The notes: generated by a model not told the origin, from the letters alone. 64,000 nucleotides of DNA from Pistacia vera (GCF_008641045.1 NW_022195833.1:1044389-1108388); one strand, 5' to 3'; counted from the stretch's first letter, positions 11,641-23,130 are shown. A program made the numbers and translations.

Positions 11641-13390
11641 ATGGCAGATATTCGTTTAAGCTCACAACTTGACCCAACCGTGATGAATTATCTGGAGAGG
11701 CTAGACCATTTGGATCGGGTCGTGCCACCGCCAAAGATGCTTGCAGGTCGTACGAAAGTGCAAAAAAGGGCAAAGGGCCGAACCGCACGCACTGCAGCAC
11801 GTAACAGTAAGGGGCAACAAGTGGCAAGCAATGGACCAAAGGGCTCTGAGGGGCTAGCAAACACCGGTCGCACAGCGGGTAGAATACCCATGCCATTGCG
11901 ACTTGGTGACATGATGCAACATGAGCCGTCCCACGCCACATCATATGGACACACCCGTAAAAGTGCAAGGCAGGGAGATTCCTAGCCTCATCAAAATAAT
12001 GGTCTCGACCATCGCCGCCGAGGTAACCCCCACCGTCTGCAGGTCTGTTCTGACCACCACAGGGGTCGAGAAAACTCCCTAAGTCATTCGCTACTCTCAC
12101 ACGGCTCTAGCCAGCATGTGTCAGGGTACGCCGGAGCTTCTGACCAAGCAGCAAAAGGGCCTAACCTTCAGCCCTTCCTCAATCGCAATCGTGAGGGTCG
12201 AACCTACGTTGCGGAAAGTAACCCCTCGATAGCTCCACTATCTCAGATTGAGGAGTTGTAGCCACAATTGGATCAGCTCAAGGCTCAGCAAAACGAACAG
12301 GGTAAGGTCGCTAAAGCATCCCCTTTTTCTCTAGCAATACTAGCTGCTCCTCTCCCATCTAGATTCAGGATGCCCAACATGCGGGCATTCAATGAGAATT
12401 CTGATCCACAGGACAACCTCTACGAGTTCAATGACCATATGAAACTCCACCAATTCTTCGACTTGGCCAAATGTCGCTGCTTAGCAGTGGCATTAATCGC
12501 CCATGCCAAGCGGGTTCAGGTCACTCCCCGCGGGATCAATAAGCTCATGGCAACAAATGAGCTCGTTAGTCTTGAGACACTTCCAAGCAAATGGAAGTTC
12601 TCAATGCCGTTGAGCTATCTGAGCAATATACGGCAAGAGAGGGATAAGTCCCTCTAATCTTATATAGACAAGTTTCATCGCAAACTCCATAAAATGGCTC
12701 ACACTCTTGAAGAGTCTGTTCAGACTCTCATTATCGTAGGGGTTCGCCCGCAGACTGACTTATGGAAAGAGCTAAAATCAAATACGATGTTTCCCTCACT
12801 CATTTCTACGACCTTACCGAGAAGTATCTCCGAATAAAAAATTATGTGGCTACTCTCAATCACCATAACCCTGGTCTTTCAACCAATGTTCCAACCGGGG
12901 GGAGAACAGTAGAAGGGTTAATCACGGTTGGGCTAATGATGATCAGAGAAAAGGGAAGAAGCAGCGATTTAAGCCCAAAAAGTCTTATGCCCCAGTTCCT
13001 CGTCGCGATTGCAACAAAAATCAATACACTCTTTTGAAGGCCTCAGTATCAACAATTCTAGATAAGTCAGAAGAGGCTAGCCTGCTCGGAGAGCTGAAGC
13101 CCGTGAAGAATCCCCCCTCAGCTAGGAACAACAAAAAGTACTGCCGCTATCATTGGGACAATGAGCACCACACTGATGAGTATCGGGCTCTCAAGCAAGC
13201 AATTGAAGACCTTATCAAACAGGGACACTTTAAGGAGTATGTTGACAGTCCAACTCCCATTCGGGAAAAGGACCAAGAGGAACAAGGGAAGAGGCGTCGT
13301 GGTCGCAAGAGGCTCTATTGTGTAGGGATCATTTTCGAGGGGCCATACCTTGCGGAGAACTCTCGAGGTGCCAAGGAAAGGTATGCTTAG
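11641..13390 (+). pseudogene. gag remnant of the Ty3/gypsy element
   Basis: The frame opens at the ATG at 11641 (MADIRLSSQLDPT), stops at 11985, and resumes in pieces at 12268-12657, 12762-13037 and 13034-13390. The middle piece (MPNMRAFNENSDPQDNLYEF) is the conserved retrotransposon gag region. The last (KKYCRYHWDNEHHTDEYRAL) is the Cys/His segment typical of this gag type. Gag would form the cytoplasmic particle around the element RNA. Multiple stops rule out a product. Confidence 0.75.
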
Positions 13391-13479
13391 GAAGCTCACT
13401 ATGACCCCTTGAGTGTAATGAGCATAGCGCCGTAACTTGCTAAGATTAGTAGGGAAGAGGAAATTACCTTCTCCGAAAA

Positions 13480-13812
13480 AGACATAGTACGATTGCAGCA
13501 CCCCCACGACAATGCACTCGTCATCATGCCTAAAATAGGCTGGTGCGAAGTCCACAAAATGTTGGTGGACAATGGAAGTGCGTGAATATCCTATTTCAGC
13601 AAGCCTTCGAAAGAATGCAATTGGACGAGGCAGACTTGAAGCCTGCCTCCTTCCCCCTCTACGGTTTTACCAGGGATCACCTGATTCCTAAAGGAACGAT
13701 TGTACTCCCCGTCACATTGGGTGAAACCAACAAAGTAACCAAGGTGACAGAGTTCTTGGTGGTAGACTGTCCGTCCGCCCTCAATGGCATCCTGGGACGA
13801 CCTCTGCTATAG
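13480..13812 (+). pseudogene. Aspartic protease remnant of the Ty3/gypsy element
   Basis: MLVDNGSA around 13558-13585 is the active-site segment (D-N-G-S in place of D-S/T-G), followed by a stop and a frame change. The downstream frame (LKPASFPLYGFTRDHLIPKG ... LNGILGRPLL) is the usual second half of this retropepsin. The enzyme would cut the polyprotein. It is inactive here because the two halves are in different frames. Confidence 0.7.
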
Positions 13813-13932
13813 AATTTCAAGGCTGTTACCTCTATCTACTATCTGAAGATAAAGTTTTCCACCCAGACGGGGATCGGGGCAGTGCAAGGATCCCAACATG
13901 AATCTCGCGACTGTTACATAAAGGCAGTCTAG

Positions 13933-15084
13933 ATGGCGTGCAAGGGAAAGGGAAAGCCAATGGTTGCCCCCAAGCATGCCATGGCAATCAGCAAAATTGA
14001 GCCACGACCTCTACCAACAGAGGACAACATGGATCCTCGCATCCAAGAATGTCCTCACAGCGGGTCAGTTGAGGACCTATTTAAGGTATCGGTAGAAGAA
14101 AGCGAGCTGACCAGAGTATTAAGAATTGGGAGTAATCTCAACCCCCAGCTCACCAAAAGCCTGACGAGCTTCCTCAGAGAAAATGTTGATGTTTTTGCAT
14201 GGACTCACACTGATATGGTCGGGATCAGCTCAAACGTAATATGTCATGCACTAAACATTGACAGTACGGTCAAGCTAGTTCGCTAGAAGAGAAGAGCAAT
14301 GGACCCTAAACGCTATGCCGCCTTGAAAAGTGAAGTGGATAAGCTCATCTTGAACAGGTCTATTTGAGAGGCACTTTACCCTAACTAGGTTGCCAACCCA
14401 ATTTTGGTAAAAAAGCCCAATGGAAAATGACGAACCTGAGTCGACTTCACCGACCTCAACAAAGCATGTCCGAAGGATAGCTTTCTCCTGCTAAGGATCG
14501 ACCAGCTCGTTGATGCCACTTCTGGGCATGAGCTGCTAAGCTTTATGGACACCTATTCAGGATATAATCAAATCCCGATGTACGCATCAGACGAAGAGCA
14601 TACCTCGTTCGTTACAGATTGGGGACTGTGTTGTTACAAGGTCATGCCCTTCGGCTTGAAGAACGCTGGGGCAACTTACCAGCGGTTGGTCAACCGTATG
14701 TTTTTCGAATAGATCGACAAAATGATGAAAGTCTTTGTTGATGACATGCTAGTTAAGTCGCATGTCACTTCAAATCACATAGCACATCTCGCTAAAATGT
14801 TCGACGTGCTTCGGAAGTACAGAATGAAACTCAACCCCCTCAAGTGCTCATTCGGGGTATCCTCATAAAATTTTCTAGGGTACATGGTTAACCAGTGGGG
14901 GATAGAAATCAACTCCGAAAAGATCCAAGCTCTTCTCGATATGAAAAACCCCACCAGCAAAAAGCAGGTTCAGAGCCTAAATGGCAGGATAGTGGCTCTA
15001 AGTCGCTTCATATTGAGAGCAATAGATCATTGCTTGTCATTTTTTAACGTGCTTAGGGCCAACAAAAGTTTGAATGGACTTTAG
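13933..15084 (+). pseudogene. Reverse transcriptase remnant of the Ty3/gypsy element
   Basis: Recognisable RT blocks in order: FLRENVDVFAWTHTDMVGI (before 14286), KKPNGK with nearby stops (~14410), DFTDLNKACPKDSFLL (~14443), FMDTYSGYNQI (~14543), MPFGLKNAGATYQRLVNRMF (~14646), and the catalytic FVDD box at 14734-14745 (VFVDDMLVKS). LGYM and ALLDMKNPTSKKQVQSLNGR follow. At least five in-frame stops interrupt it, so no active enzyme is made. Confidence 0.8.
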
Positions 15085-15560
15085 AGTGCGAACAGGCCTT
15101 TCATAGTATAAAAGAACACCTTAGAAGACCACCTCTCCTGTCCAAGCATCTTCCCAAGGAAATTTTACTTCTGTACCTGTCCGTCTCCTAGCATGTGATC
15201 AACACTACTCTCATCCGGGAAGAAGGCAGAGTTCAATGGCCAGTGTATTACGCAAGCAAGCGACTGTTGGACGCCAAGATATGGTACCCAGAAATGGAGC
15301 GATTAGCTTATGCCTTGCTGATGGCCTCTAGAAAGCTGCGACCCTACTTCCATGCCCACACAATCCATGTTCTGACCAACTACTTGCTCATGCAAGTTCT
15401 TCGAAAGCCGAAAGCTTCGGGTAAGTTACTTAAATGGGCAATGGAACTGAGTCAATTCGATCTACATTACAGACCGAAAGCAAGCATCAGAAGGCAAGCT
15501 GTCTTTTGCGAGAGTTTCATTTTTCTTTCTAAGAATTTGAATTATGTGGCAACAGTCTGA
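15085..15560 (+). pseudogene. RNase H remnant of the Ty3/gypsy element
   Basis: The frame carries VQWPVYYASKRLLDA and YPEMERLAYALLMASRKLRP, then LLKWAMELSQFDLHYRPKAS, the standard RNase H blocks after RT. It stops at 15560, where the rest of RNase H and the integrase should begin. Confidence 0.75.
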
Positions 15561-16286
15561 AGCAAATTTGAGTTTTATAGGGGAAAAGCGATGGTTGGTT
15601 TCTTGAGCAAGCTACGTTTGGGTGGGACATGTTTCTCACCATTGATTATGACCACATGTTGTTAATCCGCGAGATGAGTAACCTCCATGTTTCGTAAACG
15701 CCAATCGATGTTTCCCTCCATTGGAATGACCAAACGACGGCACGGTTACCCTCCTCCACATTAAATGTGCCTTTATCCGTATTTAATGCCTCGAAAGAGA
15801 ATGTCGATTCAGCATGGCTTGCATTAAATTCGCATGGCTGACACTTATTGCGTAATGGACAAGCCTATCAGAATAAAGGATATTTTATTGGTTAGGTGAA
15901 CCATTACACGCAATGAATAACATCTGAAGAGGTCGTTCAAATTAACACTCTTCGTCGCGCGTCAATTTCAAAACTATGCGACTCCTCGCCTTTGATAAGA
16001 GATATGATGAGAATTTTTCAGGTCGTGAGCTAAGGTCGAGACTTAGGGCATGTTGATATGGCACTAATTGTGATTTGAATCAGGTCGTTGAACCTGCCAT
16101 AAAAAACCACATCAGGTCGCTAGTGTAGCTTTCAGGGATCCATGTAGCTCGACCGGCTCGATCAAGTGTCATCCAGGACAAGTTGAGTCGCTGCATAATA
16201 ATGAAGTTCTCAAGGTTCAACCCTTAAACCTTAAAAACTAAAGATGGGGGGGGGGGGGGGTGGCGGTGTGGGTGCGCGGGCACTTC
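15561..16286 (+). other. Non-coding tail of the Ty3/gypsy element with poly-G tract
   Basis: No integrase blocks were found in any frame. A run of G at about 16246-16260 followed by GGCGGTGTGGGTGCG precedes the 3' LTR and would be the polypurine tract region. An internal deletion that took the integrase is the simplest reading. Confidence 0.55.
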
Positions 16287-16867
16287 TGTTATGCCCAAAA
16301 ACCAGGGCTAGCATAAGTATAAATCAATAGAAACCAATCAGAATTCAAGAAGGTTTTATGTCGTCTGGATACAGCCACGTCCCGCAAGGATGAGAGGGGT
16401 AAGACCATCATTAATGAGGTAGGTGAACGCCAGACTTATGAGTAGTTGGGAATTGTCCACCTGTTAAAGCCTTATACGATTTAAGGATATCTCTCGTGCA
16501 GACAACCAATGGGAAGCGGGCTAGGAATTGTACCACACCTGCCCGCACACAGAATCATGATTACCAACTTGAGTCCTCCAACTATATATAGAGGGCTCTC
16601 CTTTATTTTAGAACATAGGCTCATCCACTTCTCTCTGTCTCTACATTTATTTTACTATTGTAATTCAACTCACCGAGTACGACCTGATTGTAATCAACCA
16701 TTAATATAATCACAGTGGACGTAGGATTCGCCTTAGAGCATCCGAACCACTTTAAAAATTGCTATCTACTTAACATCTCTTTTTATACTTCTATATCACG
16801 TGTGACTTCTGAGTCCGCTTAGCACTTCACACGCATGAATAATTTGTGTTAAAATCAAGCATCAACA
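16287..16867 (+). repeat. 3' LTR of the Ty3/gypsy element
   Basis: 581 bp with the same ends as 10859-11458. Scattered substitutions and a shortened CT tract separate the two copies. It is followed directly by the ACTAA target duplication. Confidence 0.88.
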
Positions 16868-16872
16868 ACTAA

Positions 16873-18326
16873 CTTCTTTAATTTAAAGATAAATGAAAAA
16901 GAAAAAAAAATTATAGATGACATAAATTCATTGAAGAAATCTTCTTATCGTAAATGGTAAAAGGCCAATGGACGATCTACAGAAGTGTATCCACAGGAAG
17001 TTGAAGCTCATGAAGAAGAAAAGATAATAAAGCAGCACCAACATGAACTTGTGCTAGTGCAAGAAGAACACCAGCAAACGCATGAGAATACTATCGCATG
17101 AACAAGAGCGAAGCCGAAAAGAAAGGCAAAAGGAAGTAGCGCGAACGACGGATGAGCCGGTGGAGGCGGTTCTGGCTCTTAAATTTGATTGGTGTTGTAA
17201 ATTAAATTTTCATTCATTAACTGAATTTCAGTTAAATTAGATTTATTTAATTCACGTAATAGAACAGTAAAATTTGGTCAACAGAAAACATAAGACAGTA
17301 ATTCAGATTAATTAAAATTTTATAATGTAGGACATATTTTATTTTCCTAAAATCAGATTTTTAAATTGTTTCTTGTTTCTTATTTGATTTTCTAATTTTA
17401 ATTAGGATTTTATATTTGGGAGTTTAGTTGTTTTAGAATTTTAGTTAAATGAGGAAGATTTGTTTTAGTTAATTTTTTCTCTCTTATTTTAAATTTGCTT
17501 ATCCTGGTAGATTTTTTACTGTCTTACTATAATAGACTTATTATGCTACAAACAATTAAAAATAGAGTATTGAATATTGATAAATTTTTTTAAAAGGTTT
17601 ATTCAAGTGCTAAAGCGTATTCATTGTGTATCCATATTCTAAGTCAAATTCGAGTAAAACTAGTGTTGTAAGACCTAGACCAGCCATTGATCGATCAAGG
17701 AGCCGATTCTCTGGTCAATCGATTCGAGCTGCGGTCTTATCAGACCGATGATGTTAGCATGACATAATAAAATTTATTACACAATAATGATATATTTCCA
17801 AAATAATTCCATCAAAATCCAAAATTCAAATAACAATATTACATAAATAAAATAAATTGGAAATCGAAATCTAAACATGAAATTTTATTATGTCATGTTG
17901 ACGTTATCGGTCTGACCAATCGGTCAGCCCTGAGTTAATTTGGTTAGACATTGTTTTTGTTGATTTAACCGTAGGTCAATCCAGTCTAACTGCTATGATT
18001 GAGTTTAGGATGTATCTAGATCGGATAAGGGTCCGTTCCCGATCAAACTAGTTGAACCAGTCAATCCAATCTAGGTTTTAAGACAATGCTTAAAACAATT
18101 GAGATTAATTCATGCCAACTCGCTGTTTAATTTTAATTAATCAATTATATGGGTTCTTTTGTATTTATGAAAGAAAAAAGTTTTTTGATATTTCTAATGA
18201 ACCATGCCACGTGGCAAAAAAAAGCTCAATCGGGATAATTAATTTAATCCCCCAAGATTTCCCCAAATTCCAGTCAAGTATTAGTAATGATGTAAAACTC
18301 TCTCGCTATTTGTCAGATGTTAACAT
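16873..18326. other. AT-rich spacer with a possible degraded exon
   Basis: At 16990-17181 one plus-strand frame reads YPQEVEAHEEEKIIKQHQHE, then a Lys-rich stretch (KPKRKAKGSSAND) and a Gly-rich end, broken by two TGA codons and closed by TAA. It has biased composition like a charged C-terminus but no start, no family match I recognise and no clear splice acceptor. The remainder is AT-rich and shows nothing else. Confidence 0.3.
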
Positions 18327-18472
18327 GATTGTCAATTTTTACCCCTTAGGGGGCATTTGATTCAGAGAATGTTAGATTACTGGAAAGTTAGATTATCTTG
18401 ATTGTCAATTTTTACCCCTTAGGGGGTGTTTGGTTTAGGAAATGTTAGATTACTGGAAAGTTAAATTATTGA
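18327..18472. repeat. 73-bp tandem duplication at the MITE edge
   Basis: GATTGTCAATTTTTACCCCT plus the first ~45 bp of the element end occurs at 18327 and again at 18400. The copies differ at several positions (GGGGGCATTTGATTC against GGGGGTGTTTGGTTT). Confidence 0.8.
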
Positions 18473-19272
18473 GAATTTTTAGGAAAATGTGTTTATTTAA
18501 TTGGTGTGTATGTTATATTAATATGTTTGGTTGGGAAGAATAAATTGGTGGGTATATTATTTAAATTACTGAATTGTCCTCTAATTAAATATTATTATTA
18601 TATTATTTTTAATATTAATTATTATTTGGATTATTATAACCCCTCTATATTTAAAAACTTAGCAAAAACAACCCCATAATAAAAGTTTGGAAAATCAACA
18701 AAGCACCCCCACTAACCTAGCCACTGCCAGCCGTCGACAATCACTGCAGGCTGTCGGCAACCTAACGGCACACGGAAGACAGGAAATGGCTTCCGTGGGC
18801 TGTATGGCCATTTTCGGCCAACGATTTGGCCGGAAATGGCCAGACGTGAGAGATCTGGCCGTCGATGGCTCAGATTCCGGCGGTGGCCGAGGCGCAGGTG
18901 AGTGGGGGGTGGTGGCTTGAGTGGGTTGCAATTTGTTTTGAGTTCAAGGGTAATTTTGTCCAAAAAGTTAATTAATTGGGGTGAAATAGTAAAAGTCATA
19001 TTCATGTAAATAAATTAAAAAATAAGGGCATTATTATCCTCAAATTTTATTAATAAGGGATAGAATTGTAACAAAAAAAGATAACCCTGGTAATCTTAGA
19101 ATACCTTAGAAAATAGAGGTAATCAGATTACCTTCAATATTACCAATAGTAACTACTATTGGTATTTAAAGATTATTGATATCTTATATTACTTAACAAC
19201 CAAATATAATAATCAAGTAATATAAGATGACTTAACCTCAGTAATCTCTAATAACCTCCAACCAAACGCCGC
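18422..19272. mobile_element. PIF/Harbinger-like MITE, 851 bp
   Basis: The left end GGGGGTGTTTGGTT and the reverse complement of the right end GCGGCGTTTGGTT form terminal inverted repeats, flanked by TTA on both sides (18419-18421, 19273-19275). Subterminal parts are also mirrored (TAGATTACTGG / TATAAGATTACT-like). A three-base TTA duplication with such ends is typical of PIF/Harbinger-derived MITEs. No transposase is encoded. The GC-rich middle (18700-18910) gives open frames on both strands that are artefacts of its palindromic CCGGAAATGGCC-type repeats. Similar elements lie at 30118-33012. Confidence 0.7.
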
Positions 19273-19529
19273 TTAGATCTTAAATATATGCTTATAACAA
19301 AGAAATGGATAATTTATGAAACCCTCGAGGTTTTCCGAAATCCAAAACATCCACTCAGGCATGTATTATGATCGTTTTACCCCACCTGTGAAAACTTTAA
19401 CGTGGATGTAACAAATAGTATCTGAGAGGGTTTTTAATATGGATAAACGTTAGGGGGTTCAAAAAACTATCCCAGTAACATTATAAATTGTGTTAAGAGA
19501 CAAGTACGAGGCAAAGAAACTCAACTCTA

Positions 19530-20048
19530 ATGGGCTTAACATCTTCGAAGCGAGTCGAGACCTCCTTATCCAATTCAACCGAGTTCGACTCAGCCTGCAA
19601 CTCGGCCTACTCTCACTGCCTCTCCCTGACTCAACACGCCTTACCCGGCGTCCTCCCTTACCAGCTCATGACTGCCTCCGATCACATCCACCAAACCCTC
19701 CTCTCTCACCGCTCGCATCCCCTCATCCTCAAGTGGGTGCCGCACCCCCCGAGTCGGACCCTGGTCGACTCGGCCCTCAAGAAAGTCACCCTCCACTGGC
19801 ACCTGCCCGAGGACGGGGACTTGGACGTCATCGGGCCGGCCCGGTTCAAGAAATGGGCTGTGGTTTTGTACGCGGACGCCGTAGTGGATAATGTCGGGAA
19901 GGCTTTAATGAGTCGAATTCCGATTGGAGTGGCGGGAATTGCCGGAATCGGAGCCATGACTCGGTCTGGGAAAGATCTTATTGGGGCCGCGATTGGAGTC
20001 TACGCAGTGGGTGTCGCCACTTCTATTTATCTTAGCTTGTCTGGTTAG
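19530..20048 (+). CDS. Conserved plant protein of unknown function, 172 aa
   Basis: Single-exon gene starting MGLTSSKRVE and ending YLSLSG. The MG-x-x-S/T start would allow N-myristoylation once Met is removed. A conserved SLTQHALPGVLPYQL segment comes next, then LILKWVPHPPSRTLVDSAL, WAVVLYADAVVDNVGKALM, and a C-terminal Gly/Ala/Ile-rich hydrophobic half (IPIGVAGIAGIGAMTRSGKD, GAAIGVYAVGVATSIYLSL) that could associate with membrane. I recognise this as a family found across plants without an assigned function. The reading frame is GC-rich compared with its AT-rich surroundings, supporting selection on it. The overlapping frame starting at 19490 is a shadow. Confidence 0.8.
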   Translation: MGLTSSKRVETSLSNSTEFDSACNSAYSHCLSLTQHALPGVLPYQLMTASDHIHQTLLSHRSHPLILKWVPHPPSRTLVDSALKKVTLHWHLPEDGDLDVIGPARFKKWAVVLYADAVVDNVGKALMSRIPIGVAGIAGIGAMTRSGKDLIGAAIGVYAVGVATSIYLSLSG

Positions 20049-20966
20049 TGAGAGTGAATTAATCTTTTTTATGATATTTTTATTTTATGTATATGGAAAA
20101 AAGTTATATTTTTCATCTCTCAAAGAGATGGGACACGTGGCAGAACTCTAGGATTTTAAATGAATGAACAAATATTTAAGTAATTATTGTAAATTTAGTT
20201 ATTTATTAAAACTTTGGATTTAAGGGTGTGTTTGGAAGTGTTATTCTGATGAATGATTTTGCAAGTAGTGATTTTTGCTTCTTTGTTAATTATGTTGTGT
20301 TGACATCTTATGATAGCTCTTTATCAAAACTAGTGTAATTGTTATGAGAAGGAAGTTATAAAGTAATAATTTTGAAGGCATTGGATTGAGTTATGAGATA
20401 TGGTCAAAAACACCCAATTCTACAACTAGATATAAAGATTTGTTTTTTCTGTATGAGGATTTAGATATTGATGCCAATTAGTATTATAAGAATTTGTTAC
20501 ATTTGGAGATTTGTGGCATAAATGTGTATAGTAAGTCTCTTTGGAGATACTCAATGTGATACTGAGAAATTGAGCAAGACTTTGTGTGACGATCATGTGC
20601 ATCTGAGTGTATACATTTTTAATTTCGGTGCATGAGTGCGTGATTTTAAGTGGTAAAGAAAGTTAGTATAATAACTATTAATAGTGGAAGTAGAAAATTA
20701 CGACGAACATGAAGCTTGCTTTTCTAGTTCAGTTGATTAAGTTTTTATACAATCAGATTCTTGTTTGTAGAGACTAATTTACATAACAATAAGAGCTTAT
20801 ATTGCACCAAAGCCTGCAGTGGAAAAAATACAAACAATTAAGCTTAAGTTAAAATTGGCGTTAATTTCTTAAAAGTACTATAATTTTCTGATGCATATGC
20901 AAAAAAATCTGTCAAGATCATATGAATGATCTTTTAGAAACTACTTTAAGTGAATATCTTAGAATT
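20049..20966. other. Spacer, no gene seen
   Basis: AT-rich sequence holding the probable 3' UTR of the 172-residue gene on the left and the downstream side of the minus-strand DUF674 gene on the right. No repeat or coding segment was recognised. Confidence 0.45.
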
Positions 20967-23130
20967 TTAGACACCTTGGAGATGATTCGACTTTACCTCT
21001 TCCTCATCTACTTCAACAACTTTTTCTTCCAGGTCACTTAATGGAAACTTAAGTTTGTTGAGATGATGCATGTCAGAGACCCGTGATAGGGGTTTAATTA
21101 CAAGATCATCAGTAACCAAAAGTAATCCTTCTCTATTTACAAATCCACCTCCTTTTTTGGTAATGCTGGGAAGTTTTGGATTCATAATTGCTAGCTCTTC
21201 AGATTGTGTATGAATGCAACGTTTCATCCTAGAGAAACAAGCATAACATTTGTAACTGTTGAATTGCATTGGAGCCTCTTCTTCAATAGGAAGCAGTTGA
21301 TTTCTGCAACCGAACTTGCTTGCAAGCTTAGGGCTGCGTATTGTATTTGCAACTCTAGTGGACTTCATGTAGTTGTTTGCTTCCAAGTTCATTGCACTTT
21401 GGTACAAGTTAGCTATGCGTCCTATGAAAAAAGTGTCCATTTAATAGCTTTACAATGGAACCTATTGGAAATGTGAGAAAAGAGAACAACATATCGACAA
21501 AATCTTCTTTAGCTTCAGCAAACAACACCCTCTTGTTGGACTTGCTACACAAGAGATTTATTTTCATCTTATGGGAAGCAGGTTTCTTCATTTGATGGTT
21601 ATTTTGTATGCCTAATGGTTCTAATAGTAATCTGTTATAAAGGTCTTTTTCATCCGATAAAAAGACATCTGTGAAGTCTGACTTGGAGAGCATTGAACGC
21701 ATAAGTGGATGCAAAACCTGAGTAGAAATCACATAGCAAACGTGAGCCTATTCAAATTGAGTGGCATCATAATGATCTTGAAAATTGCTGTGTAAAATGT
21801 GATGGAAATCATGTGTTTAGGACTTTTCTACTCGTTAAGACGTATGTAGCATATCCTTTGTAGTAATGTCAGGCATAATTTGATGATAATTTAGTTAATT
21901 CAATGACTGCACCTGCTTATGAGTGCACGATGAGACTAGGTGATGAAGAGAGACCACTCCTTATGTGCTGATATTTGACACACCATCATTGTGTAATAAA
22001 TTTTAAAGTGGCATTTTAGATCAAAGAGTTGAGCAATTGAGCTTACTTTAGATTCTAAATTAAGTCATGATGCGTAGTGTAGGAGTTGAGTTTATTGTGG
22101 CTAACTGCCATTTCATTTTGAATCTTTGATACATTGGTGATGATATTTTGCTTAAATTTGATCTCACTTATTGTCATTCTCGATCTGGAAATCACTTGAG
22201 CATGTTTTTGAGATTTTATTTTCTAATTTCAGAACCCCTTATATTAACAGGTTGGAATTTTCTCCTTGTGGCTTCGATTTTTCAATTGCAGTTTCTTGAT
22301 TGTGATGATTTAATAAAATTGTCTCCCTAATTGTTAGAACTAATGATTCAATATCAAAAGCACTTTAGTTGAAGGGCAAAAAGTTCCAATTATCTCAGAT
22401 TGAATCAGTTGTGTTCTATAACTTGCAGAAGGTTGAAAAGTGACTCACCTCCTTGACCCTAAGCTTGATTTCTGTCTCTTCCTGAACGGCCCCATCAGGT
22501 ACTCCTAACGGCTCAAGGATCAATCAAGTATTAGCTATAGATATCAGTAATACCTGCAAATCATCACTTATTATAGATCTGTCTTTTTCTTTCATGAAAA
22601 CACCATTTGTATCATCAATTTTGTCCTCATACTTCACAGGCACCTCTTTGTCCATTAGTTCTAAACAAATGCACATGGGATCCTTGATGATGCTAACTAA
22701 TCTAAAACCCGCTTTATTCTTGCAATTTTTAGTTTGCACATTTGTTGTACTTAGAGGGTTCTCTTCTGTCCAACTTTATGGCTAAATTCTTGCACTCGAT
22801 GCCATAAGCGCTTACAGGATCAAGCGGCATCGTCCTGCATGCTTGCATGTAAAAGCAGCAGTCGTCCAGTGTCTGAACTCCGAACAGTTTTATACAACTC
22901 AGCCATTGAACCTATTCCTGATTTCTGATTAGTGAGTCTTATAACAGTTCCCATTGGTAGTGTGAGGAAACTGAACAGGATGTCAACAATTCTGCACTGG
23001 ACTCCACATAGAGAACTTGATTCCTCTCTGTGTCGACAAGAAGCTTCAAGCTTATTGGTTTGGTGGCCAAAGATTCAATTATGCAGCTCCAGAAGTTTCA
23101 TTGGTTCCTTCAAGAGCTCAAATGGTGGAC
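20967..23130 (-). pseudogene. DUF674 family gene, apparently broken
   Basis: Two tandem DUF674 units on the minus strand, a plant-specific family of unknown function. Unit 1 (about 23130-22450) begins near ATKPISLKLLVDTERNQVLY, has VDILFSFLTLPMGTVIRL, then CANxxKNKAGFRLVSIIKDP-like sequence and ends in VQEETEIKLRVKE before a GTGAGT donor. Unit 2 (21732-20967) has MLSKSDFTDVFLSDEKDLYN, KRVLFAEAKEDFVDMLFSFL, and after a shift FIGRIANLYQSAMNLEANNY. Damage: no in-frame ATG before unit 1, a one-base loss near 22984-22992, an in-frame stop after MQDDAA near 22806, and one extra T in a T run near 21430. About 700 bp between the units is probably an intron. Sequencing error could explain single-base shifts, but the missing start and the stop make a pseudogene more likely. 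Confidence 0.7.

Larger units (their letters stand above)
10859..16867 (+). mobile_element. Ty3/gypsy LTR retrotransposon, decayed, integrase missing
   Basis: A 6.0-kb element with LTRs at 10859-11458 and 16287-16867 (both TGTTATGCCC...CATCAACA) and a perfect target duplication ACTAA at 10854-10858 and 16868-16872. The order gag, protease, reverse transcriptase, RNase H can be followed on the plus strand through many stops and frameshifts. The RNase H frame ends near 15560, and the 700 bp before the 3' LTR have no integrase, although the family encodes one. The motif style (VFVDDMLVKS, DFTDLNKACPKD) fits the non-chromodomain Tat-like lineage. Both LTRs and the duplication are intact, so the coding loss is internal and not from a broken end. 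Confidence 0.9.

Noticed and set aside
11639..12100. Minus-strand open frame of 153 codons inside the gypsy gag
   Set aside because: It lies opposite the recognisable gag frame, has no family features and is a shadow of GC-rich coding DNA.
13118..13555. Minus-strand open frame of 145 codons
   Set aside because: Antisense to the gag Cys/His segment and protease start. No protein family was recognised.
18687..19005. Open frames on both strands in the MITE core
   Set aside because: They come from the GC-rich palindromic core of a non-autonomous element. Both strands are open for the same reason and show no domain.
19490..19891. 133-codon frame overlapping the 172-residue gene
   Set aside because: Different frame, Pro/Arg/Gly-rich composition typical of a shifted GC-rich gene. 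The conserved protein is in the other frame.
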